DNA of 64,000 nt from contig NZ_CP015249.1 in assembly GCF_001632775.1 (NCBI RefSeq), positions 4,196,686-4,260,685 on the forward strand, read 5' to 3'. This document shows positions 45,001 through 53,917 of this stretch, piece by piece (the stretch's first letter is position 1; every line of letters begins with the position of its first letter). The notes below the pieces were generated by a model. That model saw only the letters and a list, made by a program, of their open reading frames with translations, ran no database searches and had not been told where the DNA came from. This DNA comes from Dokdonella koreensis DS-123 (GTDB taxonomy: Bacteria; Pseudomonadota; Gammaproteobacteria; Xanthomonadales; Rhodanobacteraceae). The position numbers and the translations under genes were made by a program.

Positions 45001-47047
45001 TCACGTCCAGGCGGTAGCTCACGCCCTCGGCGAGGCGCACGGAGTACGTGCCAGTGGAGGGGTCGGTCCAGATCGGCGCCAGCGGGGCGCCGACCACGGT
45101 GACGCGCGCGTGCAGCGGCCAGCCGGTCGTGGCATCGGTGACGATGCCGGACACCTTGTGGAACGGCGCGGCCGACAGCCTGACGTCGACGCGGACATTC
45201 TGACCGGTCGTGACGACGATGCCCGACTCGGTGTACGGCAGGTAGCCGTAGGCCGACACGCGCAGACCGTAGGTAAGGCTGGACCCGGCCGGCAGGCGCC
45301 GTGCGAAGCGGCCGGAGGCGTCGGTGGTGGTCTGGTGGACCGGCGTGGCGGCGGCATCCAGGAAGGCCACGGTCGCGCCGCCGACCGGCGTACCGGACGC
45401 ATCGGTCACGGTGCCGCCGACGAAGCCGGTCGGACCGCAGGCATCGGCGGCGGCGCTGACCGCCGCCGCGGCGTCGATCTCGCCCCAGCCGGTCGCGTAG
45501 TTGGGCACGTTGCCGGGACCCGGCGACGGCGTACCGGCCGAGTCGTAGGCGATCGGCCGCGCCGTCTGCATGATCAGCCCGCCGATCGCCGCGTAGTCAC
45601 CGGCCAGGCAGTTGCCGGCATCGAGCATCAGCGCGACCAGGCCGGTGACGTGCGGCGTCGACATCGAGGTGCCGGTCATCGTGCCGTAGGCATGCTCGTC
45701 GTCGATCACCGCCGAGCGGATCCCGACGCCGGGCGCGACGACCTGCGGCTTGAGCTGCGGGAAGCCACGCGGGTCCGGATAGGCCGGCGTGCCCGGGCTG
45801 GGATCGGCGGTCGGTCCCCACAGCGAATGGACGGCATAGGTGCCGTCGTGGTTGCCGGTGGAGCCGATCGCGAACGCCGTGCCGAGCGAGGCCGGACTCG
45901 AGACCGTCGACAGCCCGGCCGGCTCCGGCAGGCCGCAGCTGAAGGCGTTGCCGGCGGCGAAGGCGGGAAAGATGCCCGCCGCGACCCAGGCCTCGACCAT
46001 GTCGGCATAGAACGAGGACGCCGTCCCGTCGCAGTTGCCCTCCGACCAGGAGTTGTTGACGACCTGCGGCCGCCGGTCCGGATCGGCGCCGCTGCCGTCG
46101 CGCCGGTGCGGTGCCAGCATGAACTGGCCGCAGCGCAACAGCATGACCGCCGGGTCGCCCTCCATCGGGAAGCCGTCGCAGGCGATCCAGCGCGCGTCGG
46201 GCGCCATGCCGATGCGCTCGCGCGCGGCGGCGGCGTGGTTGTCGCCGAGGATCGTCCCGAGCACGTGCGTGGCGTGCGGTTCGATGCCGGCGTACGGCTC
46301 GGGCGTCAGGCCCAGCCAGTTGTAGTCGTGCTCGAAGCTGCCGTTGCCGAGGTTGCCGCGGTATTGCGACACGACCGCCTCGTGCTGGTAGAAGACGCCG
46401 CCGTCGATGAGGCCCACGGTGACGCCCGAACCGGTCGTGCCCTGTGCCCAGACCTGCTCGGCACCGACCCAGGCGATGTTCTCGCCGATGCCTTCGCCAC
46501 CGCGCGCGGCGGCGGACACCGGCGGCTGCGCCGGTTCGATCAGGCGCGCCGACGGCAGGCCGCGGATCCGCTCGACCTGGCCCAGGGCCGCCGCGGCCTG
46601 CAGGGCGGCGAGGTCGCCGTCGCGCACGACCATGACGTTCTTGATCCAGAAGGACTCGACCGTGGCGCCGCGCGCAGCCAGCGATGCGCGCAGCGGCGCC
46701 TGGCTGCGCTCGGCCGCGCCGCGCAGCTGCTCGTAGACGTAGTGGCCGCGCTGCTGCCAGCCCATGCCGGCGGCGGCGGACAGGTCCGCCTTCTCCTTGA
46801 ACTCGACGACGAAGCTGCGCGGCGTACCCGCCTGCAGGCCACGCAGGAGGGCCGGGTCGACCTGGGCGCCGCCGGGCGAGGGCTGCGCCGATCGCGACGG
46901 CCGGCTGATGGTGGCGCCGGCGGGTGCCTCGACGGCGGCCGCCGTGACCGCCGCGGCGGCCATGGCGACGGTCGCCAGGGCGGTCAGCCCCCGCACGCGC
47001 CAGGAATGGCCCGTGCCAGGTCGGCCGGGCGGACTGCTGTTCTTCAT
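42050..47047 (-). CDS. Large secreted S8 (subtilisin-like) protease with GFE-type C-terminal tail
   Basis: The 1665-residue product begins with a signal peptide (hydrophobic residues ~20-38) and has a subtilisin domain: Asp215 in VGLIDGGV, His258 in HATHVLGTI, the oxyanion Asn366 in AAGNAFS and Ser461 in GTSMSTPHVTG. A carboxypeptidase-regulatory-like beta domain follows (~555-650 and repeated later), then two lectin/MAM-like domains with the pattern WTEEAIDLSP, LRYRSFHTF and more CarboxypepD-like modules. It ends with AIFANGFE, a tail seen on many exported proteins of this order. ATG 47047 has GAGGA upstream. It follows the CadC-like regulator gene on the same strand by 120 bases. Confidence 0.92.
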   Translation of the reverse strand: MKNSSPPGRPGTGHSWRVRGLTALATVAMAAAAVTAAAVEAPAGATISRPSRSAQPSPGGAQVDPALLRGLQAGTPRSFVVEFKEKADLSAAAGMGWQQRGHYVYEQLRGAAERSQAPLRASLAARGATVESFWIKNVMVVRDGDLAALQAAAALGQVERIRGLPSARLIEPAQPPVSAAARGGEGIGENIAWVGAEQVWAQGTTGSGVTVGLIDGGVFYQHEAVVSQYRGNLGNGSFEHDYNWLGLTPEPYAGIEPHATHVLGTILGDNHAAAARERIGMAPDARWIACDGFPMEGDPAVMLLRCGQFMLAPHRRDGSGADPDRRPQVVNNSWSEGNCDGTASSFYADMVEAWVAAGIFPAFAAGNAFSCGLPEPAGLSTVSSPASLGTAFAIGSTGNHDGTYAVHSLWGPTADPSPGTPAYPDPRGFPQLKPQVVAPGVGIRSAVIDDEHAYGTMTGTSMSTPHVTGLVALMLDAGNCLAGDYAAIGGLIMQTARPIAYDSAGTPSPGPGNVPNYATGWGEIDAAAAVSAAADACGPTGFVGGTVTDASGTPVGGATVAFLDAAATPVHQTTTDASGRFARRLPAGSSLTYGLRVSAYGYLPYTESGIVVTTGQNVRVDVRLSAAPFHKVSGIVTDATTGWPLHARVTVVGAPLAPIWTDPSTGTYSVRLAEGVSYRLDVMPAIDGYRSQSRLIGQVTTGRTENLGLAADAAACKAPGYAYTGTAMTQDFEGGALPPGWTRSSLGLGWQFGTQAELSSLNFVIPDHGRFAGANDELGPDSGWANNGRYDYLVMPVVNLSGLDRPALRYRSFHTFVQDEYSQGEPARVEASTDGGATWVRLGIPQSTTFAAGWTEEAIDLSPVIAPSVLIRFHSDDLGTDEYDLRGPGWAIDDVAIRTGCTAPAQGALVIGQVRDANTGAPLDGAQVRVDSGSPVTTRTNPDPAVGAGFYAVHAPAGASQLLAAPGPTVGAGYGDIQVPAAAPSGTVRRDLGLPAGRLRLYPDKPSASIELGTVGSTTMTVTNTGAWPLAYGFEGVAVEEHFEDAFPPAGWTVVNHGSGCTWGRPARLPNYAGGNGLPAGMDLWDDCRDDGPVDTSLVSPPIDLSSSATASMGFFVSLLVGADSWPRLDVDASTDGGATWTTVHSQLTDVGVDGEPYLLELDLSAFAGHPAVQVRFHYTALPPWGWIMVDQAHLFNSISKSGLATMTPDHGSLAAGESHSITVGFDARALEQPGVYPVPVRVAEDTPYAWPFGEVEAVMTVTAPPSYGAVGGIVRGMGACDLSPAPIAGATVRIQSTAGTVTTTTGADGSYRYWFPATQGPLQVSVEAADHVPRTLPAALTAGTVTPADFDLRLLAPCLMPDPGSMTAFVQPGQTLARPFDLLNGGPVAGTWQARAGGDPNALVPISVAQTHSPDPEENASFGCIMTASGYSLENRYFRIFEPAELPASGSIRQISGVSFAIDSATSPTGSQPVRVRVHALNGPMQLANLTLLGEAVATVTDTPLQRYRATFATPVVVAPTTVLVAELYVASGAATATSVYPGGNFQGDRTPSYWAASGCGAPEPLALPEAGFGWISFLIELDVLGSDPCGPGATPAPWLGVAPASGSIPGDGSAALSATFAAGSLPLGAHRGAVCLATGAGRPVVMPVTMNVAVDAIFANGFE

Positions 47048-47167
47048 GGATGATCCTCGCAGGGGCCACGACGGCCCGAGTAGCCGCTCCGACGGTGCCA
47101 CAGCGAATGAGACGCCAGCATTCGCCGGCCCTTCGTGCGTCCTTAGCTGGGCCTTACGCCGTGCAGG

Positions 47168-49579
47168 TCAGGCGCCTGACGGCGCGCCTGACACGATCCG
47201 GTCCTGCGGCGAAGGCGCCCGCAGCAGCTCGGCCGGCACCACCCGCTCGCCGGCCAGCGTGCGTGCCCGTGCCAGTGCATTGCGCCAGCCGGTGAGGTTG
47301 CCCAGGGCGTGCTGGAGCCGCAGCTGCAGCAGCGCGGCCTCGTAGTCGCGGCCGGCCCAGCCGGCCGTGCGACCGGCCAGGACACCGGCCCGCGCCAGAT
47401 CGCCCTCCCGGATCAGCCACGGCAGGTAGGCGTCCGCGATTTCGATCAGCTCGGCCGGCACGCGCCGCGTCTCCGCCAGCGCCAGCGCCTGTTCGTAGGC
47501 CGTGCGGGCCTGCGCCGGCGGTGCCAGTGCGCCTTCGGCCAGCGCGAGCTGGATGCGGATGCCGCCGTCGGTACGGTCCGCTACCCAGTCGCGCAGCGCG
47601 GCCAGCGTGGCCTGCGCTTCGGCCGGCGCGTCCACCTGCTGGCGCGCGACCGCCAGGATCCGCCACGTGCGTGCATAGTCGAGCGGCCCCTCGTTCGACC
47701 AGTCCACCTGCAGCGCGCGCGCGGCCTCCGCGGCGGCGCGCGCGGCATCGCCCTGCGCCAGCGCGGCACGCGCCACCATCGCCGCCGCCAGTGCGCCCAT
47801 CACGCCGTCGCCGGCCGCCGCCGCGTCGGTACTCAGGGCCTCGGCCATCACCTGGCCCGCCCGCAGGCGCCCATTGGCGTTCTGCACGAGCAGGCGTACC
47901 AGGCTCGCGTAGCGCCGCAGCGCCGGCGACGGTTCGTTCTGGATCAGCTCGCGCAGGCGTTCGTCGCCGGCCAGCGCCGCGGCCGGATCGAGCAGCTCCA
48001 GGCGCGCCCGCGCCAGCGCCACGCGCGCGTAGAGTTCGTTGGTGAAATCGCCGAAGGCGGTCAGCCGGTCGGCAGCGGCCGTCAGCACCGGCAGCGCTTC
48101 GGCATAGCGGTTGCGGCGCGCGTCCAGGATGCCGATGTTGACCTCCACGCGGGTCAGGCCGAAGCGATCGCCGACGCTCTCCAGGACGATGCGGGCGCGT
48201 GCGAAATCCTCCATCGCCGCGTCGAAGTCGCCCTGCGTGCTGCGCGCGATCGCGCGGCCGGTCAGCGCGCGGCCCAGCTCCGCCGACGGCGGCTGGCCGG
48301 CGAGCAGGCCGATCGCCTGGTCCGACAGCGCCTCCAGCTCGGCCGGCTGGCCACGGCGCAGATGGACGTTGCCGAGGCCCGACAACACGCGTGCCCGCAA
48401 CAGCGGCGCATCGTCGGCCGAGAGGCTGCCGAGCAGCGCCTCATAGCCGGCCTGGGCCGCAGCCAGGTCGCCGTCGCGGAAATCGACCGCCGCGTGGCGG
48501 AAGCGCACCTCCGGCAAGGTCCGGTGGTCCGGATCGAGGCCGTCCAGCAGGCGTCGCGCCACGCCGGTCTGGTCGGCCAGCAGGGCGGCATCGACCTGGC
48601 GCAGCAGCAACGCCAGCGCCGGATCGCCGGGCAGCGGATCGTCGCTGCCCGGCGACCAGCCGAGCGCGGCCTCGAGCTGGTCGGAGGCCAGCCGCGCGGC
48701 GTCGAGTACGTCGCTGGCCTGGCCTTCGACGAGGATTTCGTTGTCGGTGCCGAGAATCGTCCGCAGCGCCACGCGCCAGCGCCCCTCGGCCAGCACCGCC
48801 TCGCCGGCGATCAGCAGCGACGCGCCGGCCACGCGGCCCAGGTCCGCCGCGGCCGGGCTGCCGCGCGTCCACGGTCCGCGGTCGCGGGTCAGCGCCACGA
48901 CGTTGTCGCTCGGCAGGACCGGCCTGCCGGTCAGGCGCAGCCGCTCGGCGACCAGGTCCATGACGCCGAGCCGCACCCAGCCGAAGGCCCCTTCGGCCCG
49001 CACCTCGACCGGCAGCACCAGCGCCGCCGGTGCCGCCGACGCGACCGCGGTGTCCGCAGGCCGGCGCCCGTGCAGCCAGGCGGCCGCCACTGCCGCGAGC
49101 ACCAGTGCCGCGAGCACGGCGACGGCGCCCGGCCAGCGGCGAACGCGTGCCTGCCGTGCCGGAACGGCGACGGCCGCGGCGGCGGGCTCCGCGGCCGCGA
49201 GGGGCGGCGCTTCCGGCAGCGCCGGCGACGGCATGGCCACGGGCGACGCCCCCGGCGCGGCCACCTCTTCGGTCGGCGCCACCCAGCTGAAGCCGAAGCG
49301 CGGCATCGTCAGGATGAAACGGCGCTGCTCGGCGGTATCGCCGAGCGCGCGCCGCGCCCGCAGCATGACCTGGTCGAGCAGGTTGTCGGTCACGTCGGCC
49401 TTGCCCCAGACCGCCGCGATCAGCTCGTCGCGGCCGACCGCGCGGTCGCGGTGCTCGACCAGGTAGGCGATGCAGTCGAACACCTTGGGCGGAATGACCA
49501 GGCGCTCGCCGCCCTGCCACAGCTCGCGCCGCGCGGCATCGAGGCGAAAGTCTTCGAAGCGGAACAGGCGTGTCGTCAT
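47168..49579 (-). CDS. CadC-like membrane-anchored winged-helix regulator with TPR-rich periplasmic part
   Basis: The 803-residue product has an N-terminal OmpR-type winged helix (residues ~5-105; LVIPPKVFDCIAYLVEHRDR, GRDELIAAVWGKADVTDNLLDQVMLRARRALG), a Pro/Ala-rich linker, one membrane helix (~150-170) and a long C-terminal helical, TPR-like region that would lie in the periplasm. This architecture resembles CadC-type one-component sensors, in which the periplasmic part senses a signal and the cytosolic part binds DNA. It lies immediately upstream of the S8 protease gene and may control it. The true start MTTRLFR (49579) is clear; the frame stays open further up by chance. Confidence 0.87.
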   Translation of the reverse strand: MTTRLFRFEDFRLDAARRELWQGGERLVIPPKVFDCIAYLVEHRDRAVGRDELIAAVWGKADVTDNLLDQVMLRARRALGDTAEQRRFILTMPRFGFSWVAPTEEVAAPGASPVAMPSPALPEAPPLAAAEPAAAAVAVPARQARVRRWPGAVAVLAALVLAAVAAAWLHGRRPADTAVASAAPAALVLPVEVRAEGAFGWVRLGVMDLVAERLRLTGRPVLPSDNVVALTRDRGPWTRGSPAAADLGRVAGASLLIAGEAVLAEGRWRVALRTILGTDNEILVEGQASDVLDAARLASDQLEAALGWSPGSDDPLPGDPALALLLRQVDAALLADQTGVARRLLDGLDPDHRTLPEVRFRHAAVDFRDGDLAAAQAGYEALLGSLSADDAPLLRARVLSGLGNVHLRRGQPAELEALSDQAIGLLAGQPPSAELGRALTGRAIARSTQGDFDAAMEDFARARIVLESVGDRFGLTRVEVNIGILDARRNRYAEALPVLTAAADRLTAFGDFTNELYARVALARARLELLDPAAALAGDERLRELIQNEPSPALRRYASLVRLLVQNANGRLRAGQVMAEALSTDAAAAGDGVMGALAAAMVARAALAQGDAARAAAEAARALQVDWSNEGPLDYARTWRILAVARQQVDAPAEAQATLAALRDWVADRTDGGIRIQLALAEGALAPPAQARTAYEQALALAETRRVPAELIEIADAYLPWLIREGDLARAGVLAGRTAGWAGRDYEAALLQLRLQHALGNLTGWRNALARARTLAGERVVPAELLRAPSPQDRIVSGAPSGA

Positions 49580-49625
49580 CGAACGTGGCGCCGCAAGGAC
49601 CGGCCAGGCCGGCCCTCGGACGCAT

Positions 49626-50414
49626 TCATCCCCCAGGCACCGCGACCAGCAGCAGGATGCCGAATACGATGCGATAGATCGCGAACGGCCGGTAGCTGTG
49701 GCTGCCGATGTAGCCGAGCAACCACTTGACGGCGATGAAGCCCGTGATCGTCGCACTCGCGAACGCCAGGCCCAGCGCCGCCCAGTCCTCCTGCCCCGGC
49801 CCTTCCGCCAGCTTCTTGAGGATCTGGTAGCCGCTGGCCGCGTACATCGTCGGGATGCCGACCAGGAACGCGAACTCGGTCGCCGCCGGCCGGTGGTTGG
49901 CACCGGCGAGCATCGCCGTGAAGATCGTCGCCGCCGAGCGCGAGGTCCCCGGGAAGATCGCCGCGACGATCTGCGCCAGCCCGACCAGGATCGCCACCTT
50001 CCAGGTGATCGTGGTGCTCGCCGGCCGGCCGGCGGTGTACCGCTCGGCCGCCAGGATCCAGAAGCCGCCGAGAATCAGCGCGATCGCGATCGGCATGACG
50101 CGGTCCGGCAGCGTGAAGCCCAGCCGCGTGACGATGAAGCCGAGCACGGCCGTGATCGCGAACGCCGTGCCGAGCTTGAACAGGTAGTCGCGGTTGGCCG
50201 GATCGCGCCAGCCGGTGGCCAGCTGCCAGAGGCGCCGCCGGTAGATCAGCGTCACGGCCAGGATCGCGCCGGCCTGGATCACGATGTTGAACGTGTCCGA
50301 GCGCGCGCCGAGCCAGTGCTGGGCGATCAGCAGGTGGCCGGTGCTGGAGATGGGCAGGAACTCGGTGACACCTTCGACGATGCCGAGCAGGATGACGTCG
50401 ATCAGATCGGGCAT
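49626..50414 (-). CDS. uppP: Undecaprenyl-diphosphatase UppP
   Basis: UppP recycles the lipid carrier undecaprenyl pyrophosphate to the monophosphate, as needed for peptidoglycan and O-antigen synthesis. The 262-residue membrane protein has the catalytic motifs LGIVEGVTEFLPISSTGHL near the N terminus and FPGTSRSAATIF in the middle. It has about eight membrane segments. The ATG at 50414 lies 44 bases beyond a promoter-like region shared divergently with glnA. It is sometimes annotated bacA because extra copies give bacitracin resistance. Confidence 0.95.
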   Translation of the reverse strand: MPDLIDVILLGIVEGVTEFLPISSTGHLLIAQHWLGARSDTFNIVIQAGAILAVTLIYRRRLWQLATGWRDPANRDYLFKLGTAFAITAVLGFIVTRLGFTLPDRVMPIAIALILGGFWILAAERYTAGRPASTTITWKVAILVGLAQIVAAIFPGTSRSAATIFTAMLAGANHRPAATEFAFLVGIPTMYAASGYQILKKLAEGPGQEDWAALGLAFASATITGFIAVKWLLGYIGSHSYRPFAIYRIVFGILLLVAVPGG

Positions 50415-50507
50415 GGCAGGGGAGCCGGAACAGCGAGACCGGCAAGGATAGGCGAGAACCCCGCGCTGTCGTGAATGGATGCGATAATCGCAGCCGCTTC
50501 CGCCGTT

Positions 50508-50524
50508 TGCACAACGGCGGTGCC
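50508..50524 (+). promoter_or_regulatory. NtrC-type enhancer site 1 upstream of glnA
   Basis: TGCACAACGGCGGTGCC fits the palindromic NtrC box TGCACCA–N3–TGGTGCA in most positions. Its centre is 32 bases upstream of the second site and about 130 bases before the predicted transcription start. Confidence 0.65.
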
Positions 50525-50539
50525 GTAGCCACCGCACAT

Positions 50540-50556
50540 TGCACCAACGAGGTGCT
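50540..50556 (+). promoter_or_regulatory. NtrC-type enhancer site 2 upstream of glnA
   Basis: TGCACCAACGAGGTGCT matches the NtrC box in 12 of 14 positions. Its centre is about 97 bases before the predicted sigma-54 transcription start. The 32-base gap between sites is three helical turns, as in the E. coli glnA enhancer. Confidence 0.75.
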
Positions 50557-50618
50557 TTTTTGTCGGCTGCTTAACGACGAGATCGCACAAGCCCCTGATC
50601 GACCGACCTCCCGCCGCT

Positions 50619-50634
50619 TGGCACGCATCCTGCT
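50619..50634 (+). promoter_or_regulatory. Sigma-54 promoter of glnA
   Basis: TGGCACGCATCCTGCT matches the -24/-12 consensus TGGCACGNNNNTTGCW almost fully, with GG and GC 12 bases apart. Start of transcription would be near 50645, 25 bases before the glnA ATG. Confidence 0.8.
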
Positions 50635-50669
50635 GCGGGGCAGCCACCGATTACCACCGAGGCTCTTTC

Positions 50670-52079
50670 ATGTCTGTAGACAACGCGCTCAAGCTCATCA
50701 AGGACCATGACGTCGAGTTCGTCGACCTCCGCTTCGCCGACATGCTCGGCAAGCAGCACCACGTGACGTTCCCGGCGCACTCGATCGACGAGTCGCTGTT
50801 CGAGGAAGGCCGCATGTTCGACGGCTCGTCGATCGCCGGCTGGAAGGGCATCAACGAGTCGGACATGGTGCTGATGCCGGACGCGTCCACCGCCGTGCTC
50901 GATCCGTTCACCGGCGACCCGACCCTGATCCTGACCTGCGACATCCTCGAGCCGAGCACGATGCAGGCCTATTCGCGCGACCCGCGCTCGGCCGCCAAGC
51001 GCGCCGAGGCCTACCTGAAGTCGACCGGCATCGCCGACACCGCCTTCTTCGGGCCGGAGCCGGAATTCTTCATCTTCGACTCGGTGCGCTGGCAGAACGA
51101 CATGGGCAAGACCTTCTTCGAGGTCAATTCCGAAGAAGCGGCCTGGTCGTCCAAGGACAAGTTCGACGGCGCCAACTCCGGCTACCGGCCGGGCGTCAAG
51201 GGCGGCTACTTCCCGGTGCCGCCGGTCGATTCGCTGCACGACCTGCGCAGCGAGATGTGCAAGGTGCTCGAGCAGGTCGGCCAGACCGTCGAGGTGCATC
51301 ACCACGAGGTCGCCACCGCCGGCCAGTGCGAGATCGGCGTCAAGTTCAACACGCTGGTCAGCAAGGCCGACGAACTGCTCGCGCTCAAGTACATCGTCAA
51401 GAACGTCGCCCATCGCAACGGCAAGACGGCGACCTTCATGCCCAAGCCGATCGTCGGCGACAACGGCTCGGGCATGCACGTGCACCAGTCGCTGGCCAAG
51501 GGCGGCACCAACCTGTTCGCCGGTGACGGCTACGGCGGCCTCTCCCAGCTGGCGCTGTGGTACATCGGCGGCATCTTCAAGCACGCCCGCGCGATCAACG
51601 CGTTCGCCAACAGCTCGACCAACAGCTACAAGCGCCTGGTGCCGGGCTTCGAGGCGCCGGTGATGCTGGCCTACTCGGCACGCAACCGCTCGGCGAGCTG
51701 CCGCATCCCGTTCGTGCACAGCCCGAAGGCCCGTCGCATCGAGGTCCGCTTCCCCGATCCGGTCAACACCGGCTACCTGACGTTCACCGCGCTGCTGATG
51801 GCGGGCCTGGACGGCATCATCAACAAGATCGACCCGGGTCCGCCGTCGGACAAGGACCTCTACGACCTGCCGCCGGAAGAGGAGAAGAACATCCCGCAGG
51901 TCTGCTCCAGCCTCGACCAGGCGCTCGACGCGCTCGACAAGGATCGCGGGTTCCTGAAGGCCGGCGGCGTGTTCTCCGACGACTTCATCGACGGCTACAT
52001 CGACCTGAAGATGCAGGAAGTGACCAAGTTCCGCGCCTCCACGCATCCGCTGGAGTACCAGCTCTACTACGCGATCTGA
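50670..52079 (+). CDS. glnA: Glutamine synthetase type I
   Basis: GlnA makes glutamine from glutamate, ammonia and ATP and is the main entry point for ammonia. The 469-residue product has [12 protein letters not shown], the PEPEFF metal and glutamate site, the [22 protein letters not shown] block, and ASCRIPF. It also carries the adenylylation Tyr in [10 protein letters not shown] (near residue 398), so GlnE could switch it off by modification. GAGG lies before the ATG. The sigma-54 promoter and paired NtrC boxes upstream indicate nitrogen-limitation control. Confidence 0.98.
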   Translation: MSVDNALKLIKDHDVEFVDLRFADMLGKQHHVTFPAHSIDESLFEEGRMFDGSSIAGWKGINESDMVLMPDASTAVLDPFTGDPTLILTCDILEPSTMQAYSRDPRSAAKRAEAYLKSTGIADTAFFGPEPEFFIFDSVRWQNDMGKTFFEVNSEEAAWSSKDKFDGANSGYRPGVKGGYFPVPPVDSLHDLRSEMCKVLEQVGQTVEVHHHEVATAGQCEIGVKFNTLVSKADELLALKYIVKNVAHRNGKTATFMPKPIVGDNGSGMHVHQSLAKGGTNLFAGDGYGGLSQLALWYIGGIFKHARAINAFANSSTNSYKRLVPGFEAPVMLAYSARNRSASCRIPFVHSPKARRIEVRFPDPVNTGYLTFTALLMAGLDGIINKIDPGPPSDKDLYDLPPEEEKNIPQVCSSLDQALDALDKDRGFLKAGGVFSDDFIDGYIDLKMQEVTKFRASTHPLEYQLYYAI

Positions 52080-52101
52080 TCGCGTAGATCATGTCTTGCG
52101 A

Positions 52102-52128
52102 AACGGCCGCCTCCGGGCGGCCGTTTTC
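52102..52128 (+). terminator. Rho-independent terminator of glnA
   Basis: A 10-base perfect stem AACGGCCGCC/GGCGGCCGTT with a TCCG loop is followed by a T-rich TTTTCGTTT. It lies 22 bases after the glnA stop. Confidence 0.92.
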
Positions 52129-52149
52129 GTTTGCGGTCCCGGCGGCGGC

Positions 52150-53670
52150 TCAGAAGCCCGGCGCGGTCAGCGCGATCGGCGGCCCGGCATGCCCGACTGC
52201 GGCGATCGCCGTCCGGACGTCGGCGCGCGCTGCCACCGCCGCCTGGCGGGCGCTACGCGCCTTCTTGATCGGCGGCGCCGGCACGTCCAGGTAGGCCTGG
52301 ACTTCGCTGAGCGCATCGCTGCGCCAGTCCGTGCTGCGCAGGCGCTCGATCAGCAAGGCGGCTGCCTCGTCGGCGCGATCGGCATGCGCCAGCGCCAGCT
52401 GGTAGGTGGCGACCGCATCGTCGCGATGCTCGCGCATGAAGGCCAGATGCCGCTCCACCGCCGCCGCGTCCCGGCGCTGCACGGCGACCATCAGGCGCAG
52501 CATCTCCAGCTGCATGCGGCCGTAGGGGCTGGGCGCACCCAGGTCCTCCACCGCGTCGAGTGCCTCCTCGTCGCGGCCGAGCTCAGCGTAGAGCCAGGCC
52601 AGGTTGAGCGCCTGGCTGACGTTCATGCGGCCGTTTTCGGGGCGGCGCGCCGCGCGGCGCTGCTGGACCACAGCCTCGTCCCAACGGCCCAGGCCCTGCA
52701 GTGCCTGCGCGCGGTGGTCCAGGATCCAGACGTACTCCTTCTCGAAATCAGCGTAGTGCGTCTCCCCGTCGCCGTCGGCGACGCGCGCGACCACCTCGTC
52801 GGCGCTGGCCAGCGCCTCGGCGAACCGGCCCGCATCGAGCAGGCGCCGCTGCAGCACGGTGCGCGGATCGAGGCGATCGGGTGCCGCTTCGGCCACGCGG
52901 CGCGCCCGCGCCAGGTCCGCCTCGATGACCGCGTCGAGCGCGAAGCGTGACGCGTCGTCGACCACGCGGTCGAAGCGCCGATCGGCATGCAGCGCGACCA
53001 CCGAGCGCGGCGCCCGGATCTTGCGCGCGACGGCAGCCGCCCGCGTCACGTGGTCCTGTTCGAGCGCCAGCCGCGCCAGCACCAGCCAGAGACCGTCCGG
53101 CGACTCGCCGCCGACGTTGAAGCCGGTGTCGAAAAGCGCATCGAGCAGCTCGCGGTGCTCGGCCGCTGCCTCCGGCCGTTCCTCCAGTCTCGACGCCAGG
53201 CGGACGATGGCCCAGCCGTCGTACTCCTGCAGGACCTGCGGCCAGCGCCGGGAGATCCTGGCGACGCAGCGCGCGACGTCAACGTCGTCGTCGAGCGCCG
53301 AGGCGGCCAGCAGGCGCGCATGCCAGATCCCGCCCTCGGCCTGGGCGTAGCCGCTGGCGCGGACCAGCAATGGATGCGCGCGCGCCGGCTCGCCGCGTTC
53401 GCCGGCGAGCCGGCCGGCCAGCGCCAGCACTTCGTACTGCTCCCGGTCGTCGAGCGCGTCGAAACCGCTCGAGGCGACCACGGCGGCAAAGCCGCGGTCG
53501 GCGGCCGCGATGTCCCCGTCGCGAAACTGCGCGAATGCCAGACGCAGCGCCTGCCGGGCGGTGTCGGCCGGGGACTCCGGCTCCGCCTCCGGGGCGGGCT
53601 TGGCCGCGGCGGCCGGCAGCGACACCATCGCCAGGCCGAGAAGCACTCCGACGATCCAGGCAGCGCGCAT
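52150..53670 (-). CDS. Exported TPR-like protein of unknown role
   Basis: The 506-residue product has a signal peptide (residues ~3-21, cut near AAAA-KP) and a helical body with TPR-like units (ARQALRLAFAQFRDGDIAAADRGF, GRDEEALDAVEDLGA, LALAHADRADEAAALLIERL). No catalytic domain is recognised. ATG 53670 is preceded by GGAGA at a normal distance; a longer in-frame start upstream would hide the signal peptide. Such proteins often act as scaffolds in the periplasm. It ends opposite glnA behind a terminator. Confidence 0.75.
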   Translation of the reverse strand: MRAAWIVGVLLGLAMVSLPAAAAKPAPEAEPESPADTARQALRLAFAQFRDGDIAAADRGFAAVVASSGFDALDDREQYEVLALAGRLAGERGEPARAHPLLVRASGYAQAEGGIWHARLLAASALDDDVDVARCVARISRRWPQVLQEYDGWAIVRLASRLEERPEAAAEHRELLDALFDTGFNVGGESPDGLWLVLARLALEQDHVTRAAAVARKIRAPRSVVALHADRRFDRVVDDASRFALDAVIEADLARARRVAEAAPDRLDPRTVLQRRLLDAGRFAEALASADEVVARVADGDGETHYADFEKEYVWILDHRAQALQGLGRWDEAVVQQRRAARRPENGRMNVSQALNLAWLYAELGRDEEALDAVEDLGAPSPYGRMQLEMLRLMVAVQRRDAAAVERHLAFMREHRDDAVATYQLALAHADRADEAAALLIERLRSTDWRSDALSEVQAYLDVPAPPIKKARSARQAAVAARADVRTAIAAVGHAGPPIALTAPGF

Positions 53671-53917
53671 GCCGTTCTCCACTCGTTCCGCCCCGTCCGG
53701 AGCATCCGTCGACGAGCGTTCCGGCCGCTCGCATCCGGCGGCACCACCCGGTCCCGCGGAAACGACACTACACGGCAACGACGGCTCCTTTCCAGCGCGC
53801 CGGCGACGAGGGCGCGGGACTGCTGGTCACCGTGGCCCCCGCCGGCCGCGTTCTGCGTGGACAGCAGCGGGGCGACGCCGATGTCGTGCCCATCCCATCC
53901 TCGCAAGGAGAAGGCAG

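Noticed and set aside
42152-47053. A 1633-codon open frame on the plus strand opposite the S8 protease
   Set aside because: The protease frame has catalytic motifs, a signal peptide and a terminator. The opposite frame is Arg/Ala/Gln-rich without motifs, as expected for antisense GC-rich DNA.
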